Source: Variovorax sp. PBS-H4 (lineage in GTDB: Bacteria > Pseudomonadota > Gammaproteobacteria > Burkholderiales > Burkholderiaceae_C). Taken from it: a stretch of DNA of 64,000 nucleotides. The translations under genes and the position numbers were made by a program. The notes below the pieces were generated by a model. The model was not told where the DNA came from. It did not search any database and saw nothing but the letters and a program-made list of their open reading frames with translations. Where the stretch lies: positions 3,658,001 through 3,722,000 of the forward strand of contig NZ_LR594675.1 in NCBI RefSeq assembly GCF_901827205.1, given 5' to 3'. Below, piece after piece: positions 43,112-50,510 of the stretch (its first letter is position 1; every line of letters begins with the position of its first letter).

Positions 43112-43284
43112 GGTCATCGGCCCGCTGATGGCCGGCTCAACCTGTTTGTTTGCCCCCACACGACGACGGCATACCATCTGACGAAATCCGGTCTGACCGA
43201 CTGTCAAGTTCATAATGCCGGGCAAGGCGCCAAGGAAAAGGCAGCCCGGAGTTCATGTCAGGGATCGAGGTGAGGAGTTAACAG

Positions 43285-43503
43285 ATGAATGAGACAGATC
43301 TCGCAGCGTCGGTTGAACGGCTCATGGCAAGGGTTGACTACTACCTGCACTGCGAGTTGGATGAAGAGTACGACCACGATCGCCCGGAAACGGCGCGCAG
43401 TCAGCTCGAAGCCGCGCTCAGGCAGGAACTGCTGCGTTCAAGCGCCGTCGGCCTCGTCTCCGCTATTTCCGGGGCGCAGCCGATACTCGGCGTCCCCGAC
43501 TGA
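43285..43503 (+). CDS. small hypothetical protein
   Basis: A 72-residue acidic protein with no family that I recognise (MNETDLAASVERLMARVDYY; ELDEEYDHDRPETARSQLEA). It is predicted mostly helical, without a signal peptide. The case for a real gene is the strong ribosome-binding site GAGGTGAGGAG at 43267-43277, 7 bases before the ATG, and an upstream gap of 173 bases free of other genes that could hold a promoter. Confidence 0.55.
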   Translation: MNETDLAASVERLMARVDYYLHCELDEEYDHDRPETARSQLEAALRQELLRSSAVGLVSAISGAQPILGVPD

Positions 43504-43565
43504 TCGTTCCCTTTTCTCTTTTTCCAGACCGCCTGCCGGCAGACCGTTGCCGTCGAACTCGCTTG

Positions 43566-43769
43566 TCACAAGGTGCTGATCAGGCGCACCAGGACGGGAA
43601 TGGCCAGCGCCAGAACAGCCAGCATCACATTCCGACGCCAGGCAACCGCATGCTCGATACGCTGGGCAGACCGGTATGAATTCAGGAAGGCGCGCTGTTC
43701 GACCTCGTCGACATGGTCTTTCCACCACTCGTGAGTCGTTGATTGGGTAGTGCTCTTCATGTAATCCAT
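43566..43769 (-). CDS. small membrane protein, hypothetical
   Basis: A 67-residue candidate (64 if the Met at 43760 is used). It has a polar N-terminal part rich in Thr/Ser/His/Trp (MKSTTQSTTHEWWKDHVDEV), a basic middle and one C-terminal membrane span (NVMLAVLALAIPVLVRLIST). This is the layout of a small tail-anchored protein. No clear ribosome-binding site precedes either Met, and the open frame runs further upstream antisense to the phosphatase gene, so confidence is limited. Confidence 0.5.
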   Translation of the reverse strand: MDYMKSTTQSTTHEWWKDHVDEVEQRAFLNSYRSAQRIEHAVAWRRNVMLAVLALAIPVLVRLISTL

Positions 43770-43898
43770 TGTGATTACTTTGAGCCATTCAATCCAGGCA
43801 AAAAAGCACGCTTTGGTTTGCAGATTGCCTACATCAGCGTGACAGAACCTGTGATATCCCGTTGCACTCCCCAGAACCCATGAGGCTAAAGTTTCTCC

Positions 43899-44426
43899 GT
43901 GGACGCTTGGAAACCCAACTTCAGCTGGATCACCGAGCTGCTTGCCGTCGGCGGCAGCTACCCGTCTGATTGCGCCGAGCTGTTGGCGCACGAGCACCGG
44001 ATCCAAGCCGTCATCGACCTGCGCGGTGAGGCGGTACCCGATATGCAACTGTTTCGCCGCCACGGCATTACGCTGCTGCACCTGCCCACCACCGACATGC
44101 GTCCGGTGGAAATGCCCGACCTCGAGCACGGCATCCGCTTTGCCAACGAGTTTTTGGACCAGGGCCAGCGTGTGCTGATCCATTGCGAGTACGGCATAGG
44201 CCGGTCGGCCACCCTCGCCCTGTGCCTGCTGGTGCACCGCGGCCTTGCGCCGCTCGACGCACTCGCGCTGATGAAGAAGCAGCGTCCCATCGTCGCGCCT
44301 TCGCCGCCGCAGTTCGCCTGCTGGTCAGCGTGGCTGGACAGCCACCGTTTCTCGAGCGATGTCGACTGGGAGCTTCCGACTTTTGAGGACTTCAAGACGC
44401 TGGCCTACGTTCGCCCCAAGCACTGA
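43899..44426 (+). CDS. dual-specificity/tyrosine-phosphatase-like protein
   Basis: A 175-residue cytoplasmic protein with the Cys-x5-Arg phosphatase signature: HCEYGIGRSATLAL, Cys96 as nucleophile and Arg102 in the P-loop. Asp66 in PTTDMRP is the likely general acid. ITELLAVGGSYPSDCAELLA at the N-terminus resembles DSP folds, and a PFAM-type DSPc or PTPLA-like assignment is likely. Start is GTG at 43899 (VDAWKPNFSWITE) for want of an in-frame ATG. Substrate could be a phosphoprotein, phosphoinositide or other phosphoester; nothing nearby identifies it. Confidence 0.8.
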   Translation: MDAWKPNFSWITELLAVGGSYPSDCAELLAHEHRIQAVIDLRGEAVPDMQLFRRHGITLLHLPTTDMRPVEMPDLEHGIRFANEFLDQGQRVLIHCEYGIGRSATLALCLLVHRGLAPLDALALMKKQRPIVAPSPPQFACWSAWLDSHRFSSDVDWELPTFEDFKTLAYVRPKH

Positions 44427-44563
44427 AGGCTACGTCAGGCTTTCCCGGGCGGTTTCCTGCATCTCTGCGCCCGCCTGCTTTTCGGCTGATTGCCTACACA
44501 CGAGATTGGAGCAATCCTCGATCTTGAATTAGAACTTAAGCACTCTATTCAAGACGGGTTGGC

Positions 44564-44815
44564 ATGGAATCCTCCGACTACGCAGAACTGGAAAGGCTGC
44601 GCTCGACGCTGGTCAGCAGCAGGGCCGCCACCGTTGCATGGCGCGAGCTGCTGATTGAGTCGCTCGGGGATCGCATCTGCGGGAGCGGGCGCGGACCAAC
44701 GCCCGAACAGATCCAGACCCTGGCGTCGCTGGAGGAAGCCGAACAACGAGCCCTGGAGCACTACCTTCGGTTCCTGGCTTCGATCTCGTTGAACGCGGAC
44801 CGGCCGTCCTGCTAA
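44564..44815 (+). CDS. small hypothetical protein
   Basis: An 83-residue protein that I do not recognise, starting MESSDYAELERLRSTLVSSR. It is predicted helical and slightly acidic, with no signal peptide or membrane span. It has a 137-base leader region rich in A/T compared with its surroundings (around 44500-44545). Its stop overlaps the stop of the convergent flavoprotein gene by 4 bases. Support is only the open frame and amino-acid composition. Confidence 0.5.
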   Translation: MESSDYAELERLRSTLVSSRAATVAWRELLIESLGDRICGSGRGPTPEQIQTLASLEEAEQRALEHYLRFLASISLNADRPSC

Positions 44816-46410
44816 CCCGACGACAAGGCTTTTCCAGGGCAGCCTTCAACCTTGCCGAATGAAACGCGCGGCGAGGGTTCAAGGCTGCCGTCATGCGGAT
44901 GCTCCGGCAGTTGCGGTGGCAGCCCCTGCGCAGCGAAGCGCCCCGCGCGCCTGCCGGAGGTCACCGCCCAGCAGAGATGGTGGCCATTGCCGGCAAGAAG
45001 CGCCCCGCCCTGCCCCACAGCCCCGGCTGCGTAGAGCCGCGGGATCACGGCGCCCTGCTCATCCAGCGCCTGGTGGTACGCATTCACCGCCAATCCTCCG
45101 TCGGTAATGACGATGCGGCTCTCCAGCGGCCCCAGCGCATGGAACGGTGCTTGCGCCAGTGCTGGGGGCGTGCCCGCCGAACCGGGACTGCCCGCCGCGA
45201 GCTCTGCATTGTGCTGCGCGACCGCGGCTGCAAGTGCATCGGGCGGCATGTTCAGCCTGCGGGCCAGGTCGCGGAGGTTGCTCGCCTGGCGATAGAGGTC
45301 CTTGCGATGCCGCCGATAGTCCGGCAGGTAGGCGAAGGCCACGCCCGGCGCCGTCGAGACATAGTGGGGCGGCCTCGAGAACATCTGGGCGACGCGATCG
45401 TCGAACACGAGCCACGCCCGTCCGCCGGGCTGTTGCGCGATCGCCAGCCCCGGTTGCGCGAGCTCGTTCGTGAAACGCCTTCCTTGAGCGTTGACGAGCA
45501 CGGCCCCCGCGCGCAAAAGTGACGCCTCCGGACCCAGCGATGCCGTCATGAAGGCCATCGCGAAGGGCCTGAAGAGCGTGATCGGAAGATGGTTCAACGA
45601 CAGCTGCATCAGCTTGCCCAGCACCCACGAGGGCGGCAGACGGCGCACCAGGCTCGGCCGCGCGGGCTCCATAAAGCGAAGCCCCGGGCCATAGATGACT
45701 TCGCCGTTGACCAGCCGCGCCCCGAACGCCTCGGCCATGCGGTGCCCGTCGCCGGTCGCCGTCGGATTGACGCCCGGGATGCCGGCCAGCTCGGGACGAA
45801 AGCGTTGCTTGAAATCGCGGCCGTTGCTGTAGTCGCCGGCGGCGAGCACCACACCCTTGCGCGCCTCGATCTCCATTGGCTCACCGTTCAACAGGGCGCG
45901 CACGCCGCGCACGCCGCCGTCATTCGCACGCAGCAGCCCGACCACGCGGGTCCCGAGCCGCAGATCGACGCCCTGGCGCCTTGCCTCGCGGGCCAGGTAG
46001 TAGGGATAGGCACGGGAATTCGGCACCACGTTGTGCATGCGCGGATGTCGGTGTGGTGGATCGGCCGTCGGACCATAGAAACTGAGGCCGAGCGAGATCA
46101 GCCAGTCGAGGGTGTCCGCCGCATGGTCCACCAGCAGCCGGCGCAGCGCCAGGTTGTCGCGCGAAGCGAATGCACCGAGATAGTGGTCCATGTCTTCGAA
46201 ATGCTCGTCGGGCGTGTCGACGATGCCGGCCCGCTTCTGCAGGGTCGACCCGGCCGCATTGATCGACCCGACCGACAAGCGGCTGCTACCACCCGGCTGC
46301 GCATTCTTCTCGAGCACCAGCGTGTCGGCGCCCGCCGCAGCGGCCTCGATGCCGGCGCTGAGCCCTGACGCGCCGCCGCCGACGACAACGACATCGCAGT
46401 CCAGCTTCAT
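44812..46410 (-). CDS. FAD-dependent oxidoreductase, fumarate reductase/succinate dehydrogenase flavoprotein-like
   Basis: A 532-residue flavoprotein. The dinucleotide-binding motif VVVGGGASGLSAGIEAAAAG starts at residue 8, followed by LEKNAQPGGSSRLSVGSINA, an internal GVVLAAGDYSNGRDFKQRF and the C-terminal FAD contact GAVGQGGALLAGNGHHLCWA. This is the FAD_binding_2 family of fumarate reductase, 3-ketosteroid dehydrogenase and related enone-forming or enone-reducing enzymes. Start at 46410 (MKLDCDVVVVGGG); the open frame upstream is cupin shadow. It follows the cupin gene after 47 bases, both under the operator at 46875. Substrate unknown. Confidence 0.85.
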   Translation of the reverse strand: MKLDCDVVVVGGGASGLSAGIEAAAAGADTLVLEKNAQPGGSSRLSVGSINAAGSTLQKRAGIVDTPDEHFEDMDHYLGAFASRDNLALRRLLVDHAADTLDWLISLGLSFYGPTADPPHRHPRMHNVVPNSRAYPYYLAREARRQGVDLRLGTRVVGLLRANDGGVRGVRALLNGEPMEIEARKGVVLAAGDYSNGRDFKQRFRPELAGIPGVNPTATGDGHRMAEAFGARLVNGEVIYGPGLRFMEPARPSLVRRLPPSWVLGKLMQLSLNHLPITLFRPFAMAFMTASLGPEASLLRAGAVLVNAQGRRFTNELAQPGLAIAQQPGGRAWLVFDDRVAQMFSRPPHYVSTAPGVAFAYLPDYRRHRKDLYRQASNLRDLARRLNMPPDALAAAVAQHNAELAAGSPGSAGTPPALAQAPFHALGPLESRIVITDGGLAVNAYHQALDEQGAVIPRLYAAGAVGQGGALLAGNGHHLCWAVTSGRRAGRFAAQGLPPQLPEHPHDGSLEPSPRVSFGKVEGCPGKALSSG

Positions 46411-46457
46411 CGGGAAGAGCGGGCGGAGCCGTTGCGACGAAGGCAGAAGCCATTCAT

Positions 46458-46859
46458 CTACTTGAGCTCCTTGCCCGCGTGGTCGCCCTCGAGAAACTTG
46501 TTCGGCTTCAGAAAGAAGGACAGCACGAGCGCTCCCTTGGGCGACCGCGCGAGATGACGGTTGCCCTTGGGCCGCCAGACGTAGCCGCCCTCGCGCACCT
46601 CGCCCTCGTCGTCGACGATGCTGCCCTTGAGCACATAGGTCTGCTCGATCTCGACGTGCTCGTGCAGCGGGAGCTGGGTGCCGGGCGCCCAGCGGAACAG
46701 CGCCGTTAGCAAGCCGCTTGCCTCGTCCTGCATCAGCACCTTCATGTCGATACCGGGCGTGGGCGTCGGCTTCCATGGAATGCTCGCGACGTCGACATAG
46801 CGCGAGGCATCTTCCGCGAGCTTCTCGTGCTCCGGATGAAAGGGAGTGAACGCAGTCAT
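46458..46859 (-). CDS. cupin-domain protein
   Basis: A single-domain cupin of 133 residues. Metal-binding motif 1 is visible as PLHEHVEIEQTYVLKG (two His and a Glu) and motif 2 as GGYVWRPKGNRHLARSP. The segment AASIPWKPTPTPGIDMKVLM-like start (DVASIPWKPTPTPGIDMKV) is the ChrR-type cupin pattern. It may be an isomerase or dioxygenase-like helper, or a binding protein. I use ATG 46859; a GTG two codons upstream is also possible. The operator palindrome lies only 15 bases upstream, so repression would directly block this gene. Confidence 0.82.
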   Translation of the reverse strand: MTAFTPFHPEHEKLAEDASRYVDVASIPWKPTPTPGIDMKVLMQDEASGLLTALFRWAPGTQLPLHEHVEIEQTYVLKGSIVDDEGEVREGGYVWRPKGNRHLARSPKGALVLSFFLKPNKFLEGDHAGKELK

Positions 46860-46874
46860 TTGCACGCAGTAGTA

Positions 46875-46889
46875 AATGGTCTTACCATT
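46875..46889. promoter_or_regulatory. GntR/FadR-type operator palindrome, cupin / duplicated-domain gene
   Basis: AATGGT-CTT-ACCATT is a perfect 6-bp inverted repeat with a 3-base spacer, in the 63-base gap between the divergent cupin gene and the two-domain protein gene. The half-site TGGT/ACCA with a 3-base centre is characteristic of FadR-subfamily GntR regulators (for example PdhR and LldR). Near-identical copies lie at 50435 and 56065. Confidence 0.7.
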
Positions 46890-46922
46890 ATGGTCATTGA
46901 AAGAAATTAGTCAATCCACCCC

Positions 46923-47768
46923 ATGACCTCCAGCCCCGCTCCCCGAATCGTTCGCAGTCCCGAGGGCCGTGTCCTCATCTTCGACTCGGCCACCTATGTC
47001 GAAGCCTACGTCGCCCAGGCGCCCGAAACCGCCGGCGACCTGGTGGTGAACGCCTCTTACTCCGGCGTGCTTTGCGCACGCATGGTGATGGCGGCCAAAC
47101 CCCGCGCTGTCATCGGGCTGGACTGCGCCATCGGCAAGGATGGCGCCGGGATCGCCGGGCTCTGGTATTACGAAGCGCTGGGCGTTCCGTCCGCCGCCGT
47201 GGACGTGATGACCGCCGAAATGGGCAATGGCTCGGACCTTCATGACAACGGCATCCTGAGCCGCGTCAACGATGCTGCGCAGGCACTGGGCATCGAGCCG
47301 GGCATGCGTGCTCGCGAGGCCGCTCAGCATCTCCTGTCCGGCGCGAAGAAGCCGGCGCGATTCGATCCGACCCGGCGGCGCGTAGTCCATACAGCGTCGA
47401 ACGGACGCAGCATCGTGTGCACCGATTCCATCGCCTACGCGCTGCCCGAAGACAGGGAGCGCAACGTCCTGTGCACCGCCGGACACACCGGGCGCAGCGT
47501 GGTCGGCTACTTCCGTGACTATCGGCCCTGGGCCTTCATCTGCTCGGACGGAGGCGTCGGCAAGAACAACTCCGGCCTGAGCGCGCTGGATGCCGTCGAG
47601 CCCGACGGCATCCCCGGCGCCGCGGTCAGTGCCCTCAGCGCGCGAATGGGGGACGGCCAGAGCACATATTTCGACGGCGTCATCAGCGCCGCCAACCAGC
47701 TCGCCCGTGACAAGGGCGTGCAGGTCGGCCAGAGCGCGAAGGAAGCCGCCCTGCTTCTGCTGAATTGA
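46923..47768 (+). CDS. unrecognised protein made of two copies of one ~100-residue domain
   Basis: A 281-residue protein that I do not recognise. Residues 39-138 and 181-280 align without gaps at a constant offset of 142. Matching blocks are GKDGAGIAGL (71-80) with GKNNSGLSAL (213-222), GVPSAAV (87-93) with GIPGAAV (229-235), EMGNGSDLHDNGILSRVN (99-116) with RMGDGQSTYFDGVISAAN (241-258), and GIEPGMRAREAAQHLL with GVQVGQSAKEAALLLL. An FDS/TDS-containing lead segment is also repeated with a small gap. The domain is Gly/Asp-rich and looks enzymatic. No signal peptide is present. It is divergent from the cupin across an operator and converges on the DUF35 gene with 7 bases between, so it belongs to the catabolic regulon. 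Confidence 0.85.
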   Translation: MTSSPAPRIVRSPEGRVLIFDSATYVEAYVAQAPETAGDLVVNASYSGVLCARMVMAAKPRAVIGLDCAIGKDGAGIAGLWYYEALGVPSAAVDVMTAEMGNGSDLHDNGILSRVNDAAQALGIEPGMRAREAAQHLLSGAKKPARFDPTRRRVVHTASNGRSIVCTDSIAYALPEDRERNVLCTAGHTGRSVVGYFRDYRPWAFICSDGGVGKNNSGLSALDAVEPDGIPGAAVSALSARMGDGQSTYFDGVISAANQLARDKGVQVGQSAKEAALLLLN

Positions 47769-47775
47769 ACGCCGC

Positions 47776-48234
47776 TTACTTCACACAGCGCCACTGCAGC
47801 AGCGTGAAGGGAGGGCTCGCCTGGGGGTGGTGTTCGAACACACCCTCCACCTCTGCGCCGATGAAGACCTCCGCCATCGGATCGCCCAACAGGTTGCCCA
47901 GCATGCGCACGCCCGGGGCGCCGGGAAGTTCGACCACGACGACCAGATAAGGGCCGTGCCCGTTCAGGCACGCGTGCACCGGATGCCAGGCGCGCTCCCA
48001 GCTGAAGATCCGCCCGCGGGGTGCCACTTCTTCGAACGGCGGATCGAAGGCATGGCAGTGATGGCAGATCCACTCGGGGCCATGCTGGAATGTGCCGCAG
48101 GCCGTGCAGTGCTGAACCATCACGCGGTTCTCGCGCAGGCCGCTCCAGAAGGGCGCGGACAGGCCGTCCGCCTCCGGCACCGGAATCGGCAGCCCGGCCG
48201 GCAGGTACGCTTCGTTTGTCGTGCTGGGTCTCAC
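47776..48234 (-). CDS. Zn-ribbon/OB-fold (DUF35) protein, partner of thiolase-like enzyme
   Basis: A 152-residue acyl-CoA-associated protein. An N-terminal rubredoxin-like Zn ribbon is visible as CTACGTFQHGPEWICHHC (four Cys in two CxxC pairs), followed by an OB fold (RGRIFSWERAWHPVHACLNG; PYLVVVVELPGAPGVRMLGN). DUF35 proteins pair with thiolases, HMG-CoA synthase-like enzymes and lipid-transfer-protein aldolases, and provide or shape the CoA site. The GTG at 48234 overlaps the stop of the thiolase gene (GTGA), so the two are almost certainly made in fixed ratio as a complex. The frame extends upstream only as shadow. Confidence 0.88.
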   Translation of the reverse strand: MRPSTTNEAYLPAGLPIPVPEADGLSAPFWSGLRENRVMVQHCTACGTFQHGPEWICHHCHAFDPPFEEVAPRGRIFSWERAWHPVHACLNGHGPYLVVVVELPGAPGVRMLGNLLGDPMAEVFIGAEVEGVFEHHPQASPPFTLLQWRCVK

Positions 48235-49412
48235 AGGGTCGCCTCCGATCCGAGAAGTAGATTGCTCACCGGCGTGACCATCGGACCGCCGATCACCAGT
48301 GCCACGTCGTTGCGCGGCGCCTGCGCGGTCGATGTGCCGCGCACCTGGCGCACTGCTTCGAGCACCAGTTCGAAGCCGTGCATGTAGCACTCGGCAAGGT
48401 TGCCGCCGCTGGTGTTGAGCGGCAGCTTGCCGGCCGGTGCCAGCAGGTTCTCGAGCCGCAGGAAATCGTTGGCCTCACCGGGTGCGAAGAAGCCGTGCTC
48501 CGCCAGCGCCATCAGCACGCCACCGGTGAAGTTCTCGTAGCTCTGAACCACGCCGACGTCCTTCGGGCCCAGGCCGGCCATCCGGTACATGTGCGGCGCC
48601 ACCGTGCAAAAACTCGAGCTCGCATAGTTCGGCTGGTTGTGCGCATTCGCACCCACGCGGTGGTCCGAGCCGGACGCCGTCCCGAGAATATAGACCGGAG
48701 TGTTTCGAAAATCCTTCGCACGCTCCGCCGGCACCATGATCACGGCGGCAGCGCCGTCGTTCTCCATGCAGCAATCGAACAGGTGAAAGGGTTCGACGAT
48801 CCAGCGCGAGTCGTCGTACTTCGCTTCGGTAAGCGGCTTCCCGTACATCACTGCGCGCGGGTTCGACTGCGCGTGGTGGTAAGAGGCCATCGCGATGGCG
48901 CGCAATGCCTCCTGCCCTACCCCGTGCTCGTGCATGAAACGCCGCGCTTTCATAGCAAACTTCTGCCCCGGCGAGAGCACGCCGTAGGGCGCCTGGTAGG
49001 CCATGTCACCCGCGATGGTCGGCGCCGTCGGCGCCTTGCCGAAGCGGCCGTACTCGCCTTGCGCCAGCGCGCGGAAGGCCACCACGCAATCGGCAAGCCC
49101 GGCTGCAATGGCCGCGGCTCCGTTGGCGACAGCCGCGCAATTTCCGCCGCCCCCGCCGCCCCACTGCATCGTGGTTGAACGCAGCTGCTTCGCCCCCAGT
49201 GCGGCCGAAAGGCGCGAGGGATCGGTGCGGTCGTTCGAGTACGAGGCGAAGCCGTCGATGTCGCGCGGATCGATGCCCGCGTCCTTGGAGGCCGCCAGCA
49301 CCGCCCTGAGCGCCAGCTTGAATTCGGCGTCAGGCGACTGGCTGTGCTTGTAGTAGGGAGTTTCTCCGATGCCGACGATGGCAACGCGTCCCCGCAATGA
49401 TCGATCGCTCAT
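48231..49412 (-). CDS. thiolase-like protein (SCP-2/lipid-transfer-protein type)
   Basis: A 393-residue member of the non-condensing thiolase family. VAIVGIGETPYYKHSQSPDA, the WGGGGGGNCAAVANGAAAIA segment (Cys92 at or near the thiolase nucleophile position), FDCCMENDGAAAVIMVPAER and NTSGGNLAECYMHGFELVLE are typical of SCP-2/Ltp enzymes. Relatives either thiolyse 3-oxoacyl-CoA or, when paired with a DUF35 protein, perform retro-aldol cleavage of a beta-hydroxyacyl-CoA, as Ltp2 does in steroid side-chain degradation. The overlapping DUF35 gene makes the second option attractive; the sequence does not decide. It starts 4 bases after the Bug gene stop. Confidence 0.85.
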   Translation of the reverse strand: MSDRSLRGRVAIVGIGETPYYKHSQSPDAEFKLALRAVLAASKDAGIDPRDIDGFASYSNDRTDPSRLSAALGAKQLRSTTMQWGGGGGGNCAAVANGAAAIAAGLADCVVAFRALAQGEYGRFGKAPTAPTIAGDMAYQAPYGVLSPGQKFAMKARRFMHEHGVGQEALRAIAMASYHHAQSNPRAVMYGKPLTEAKYDDSRWIVEPFHLFDCCMENDGAAAVIMVPAERAKDFRNTPVYILGTASGSDHRVGANAHNQPNYASSSFCTVAPHMYRMAGLGPKDVGVVQSYENFTGGVLMALAEHGFFAPGEANDFLRLENLLAPAGKLPLNTSGGNLAECYMHGFELVLEAVRQVRGTSTAQAPRNDVALVIGGPMVTPVSNLLLGSEATL

Positions 49413-49416
49413 GGCC

Positions 49417-50394
49417 TTACTCCGGCGACAGGTTGGCCTCGCGCATCACGCGCGTCCAGATCTGCTGGTCGTTGCGGATCAGTTCGCCGAAGGCGGCGGC
49501 ATTGCCGGGCTGCGGCGTCATGCCCAGGCCCTTGAGCTTCTCCTGCATCGCGGGCTCAGCCACCGCCATGTTCACCGCCTGGTTGATCCGGTCCACGATC
49601 TCCGCGGGCGTACCTGCAGGTGCTGCCAGGCCGAACCACGCCATGACGCTGAAGCCGGGCAGCGATTCGGCGATGGCGGGCACCTTCGGCAGCAACGGGC
49701 TGCGTGTGGGGGACGACACGCCTAGCATGCGCAGCCGGCCGCCGGCCACGAAGGCATTGATCGCATCGGACGGCGTGGTGATCACGACCTTGACGTCGCC
49801 CGCCAGCACCGCGTTGGTGGCCTGCGACGAGCCTTGGTAGGGAACGTAGACCATCTTCAGGCCGGCCATCTGGTTGAAGAGCTCGTTCGCGAGGTGGCCG
49901 AGCGAGCCACGGCCAGCGGACGCGTACTCGAGCTCGCCTGGCCGCGCCTTGGCGTACGCGACGAGTTCGGCAATGCTTTTGGCCGGGATCACCGGGTTCA
50001 GCAGGAACACCATCGGCGTGGTCGCGACATTCGCTACCGGCGCAAGGTCCTTGATGGCGTCGTAGCCGGCCGTCTTCTGCATCAGCGATGTCGTGACGGT
50101 GCTGTTGCCGACCTGCAGCAGCGTGTAACCGTCGGGCGCGGCATTCTTGACGAACTGCGTGCCCATCGTGCCGCTGGCGCCCAGCCGGTTGTCGATGACG
50201 ATGGGTTGCCCGAGCAGGCGCTGCAACGGCTCCTGCAGGTTGCGGCACAGCAAATCGCCCGTGCCGCCGGCGGCAAAGGGCACGACGATGCGGATCGGCT
50301 TGCTCGGGAAGCCCTGCGCCCGGGCCATGCCGAAGGGCAGGCTCGCGAGGGCAGCTGCGCCCATGAGGTGGCGGCGTGAAATCATGGTTTTCAT
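49417..50394 (-). CDS. Bug-family (TctC-type) tripartite tricarboxylate receptor protein
   Basis: A 325-residue periplasmic solute-binding protein. The signal region MKTMISRRHLMGAAALASLP carries SRRHLM, a Tat-like twin-arginine motif. The mature part shows PIRIVVPFAAGGTGDLLCRN, VIDNRLGASGTMGTQFVKNA and YKPLVA-like Bug blocks (GFSVMAWFGLAAPAGTPAEI). Bug proteins bind carboxylates with high affinity and feed TctAB-type permeases or act as sensors. No TctA or TctB gene is in the window. First gene of the Bug-thiolase-DUF35 operon; an operator palindrome lies 40 bases upstream of the ATG. Confidence 0.93.
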   Translation of the reverse strand: MKTMISRRHLMGAAALASLPFGMARAQGFPSKPIRIVVPFAAGGTGDLLCRNLQEPLQRLLGQPIVIDNRLGASGTMGTQFVKNAAPDGYTLLQVGNSTVTTSLMQKTAGYDAIKDLAPVANVATTPMVFLLNPVIPAKSIAELVAYAKARPGELEYASAGRGSLGHLANELFNQMAGLKMVYVPYQGSSQATNAVLAGDVKVVITTPSDAINAFVAGGRLRMLGVSSPTRSPLLPKVPAIAESLPGFSVMAWFGLAAPAGTPAEIVDRINQAVNMAVAEPAMQEKLKGLGMTPQPGNAAAFGELIRNDQQIWTRVMREANLSPE

Positions 50395-50434
50395 CCTTGA
50401 ATCAGGCGCGGCAACGGCGCCCTGTTATTTAGCC

Positions 50435-50449
50435 ATTGGTAAGACCATT
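50435..50449. promoter_or_regulatory. GntR/FadR-type operator palindrome upstream of the Bug-thiolase-DUF35 operon
   Basis: ATTGGT-AAG-ACCATT (one mismatch from a perfect dyad) lies 40 bases before the Bug ATG and downstream of the racemase gene stop. On the other strand it reads AATGGTCTTACCAAT, 14 of 15 bases identical to the site at 46875. It thus probably separates two transcription units of the cluster. Confidence 0.68.
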
Positions 50450-50510
50450 ATGCTTAACGCATGCAACCGGTCAACAGGGGAATGCCGAAGCAGCTGAAGA
50501 GCAGCCGCAT

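Noticed and set aside
43165..43190. A fourth operator copy near ATACCATC
   Set aside because: Only one half-site is present, and the mirror half TGGT is missing at the right spacing.
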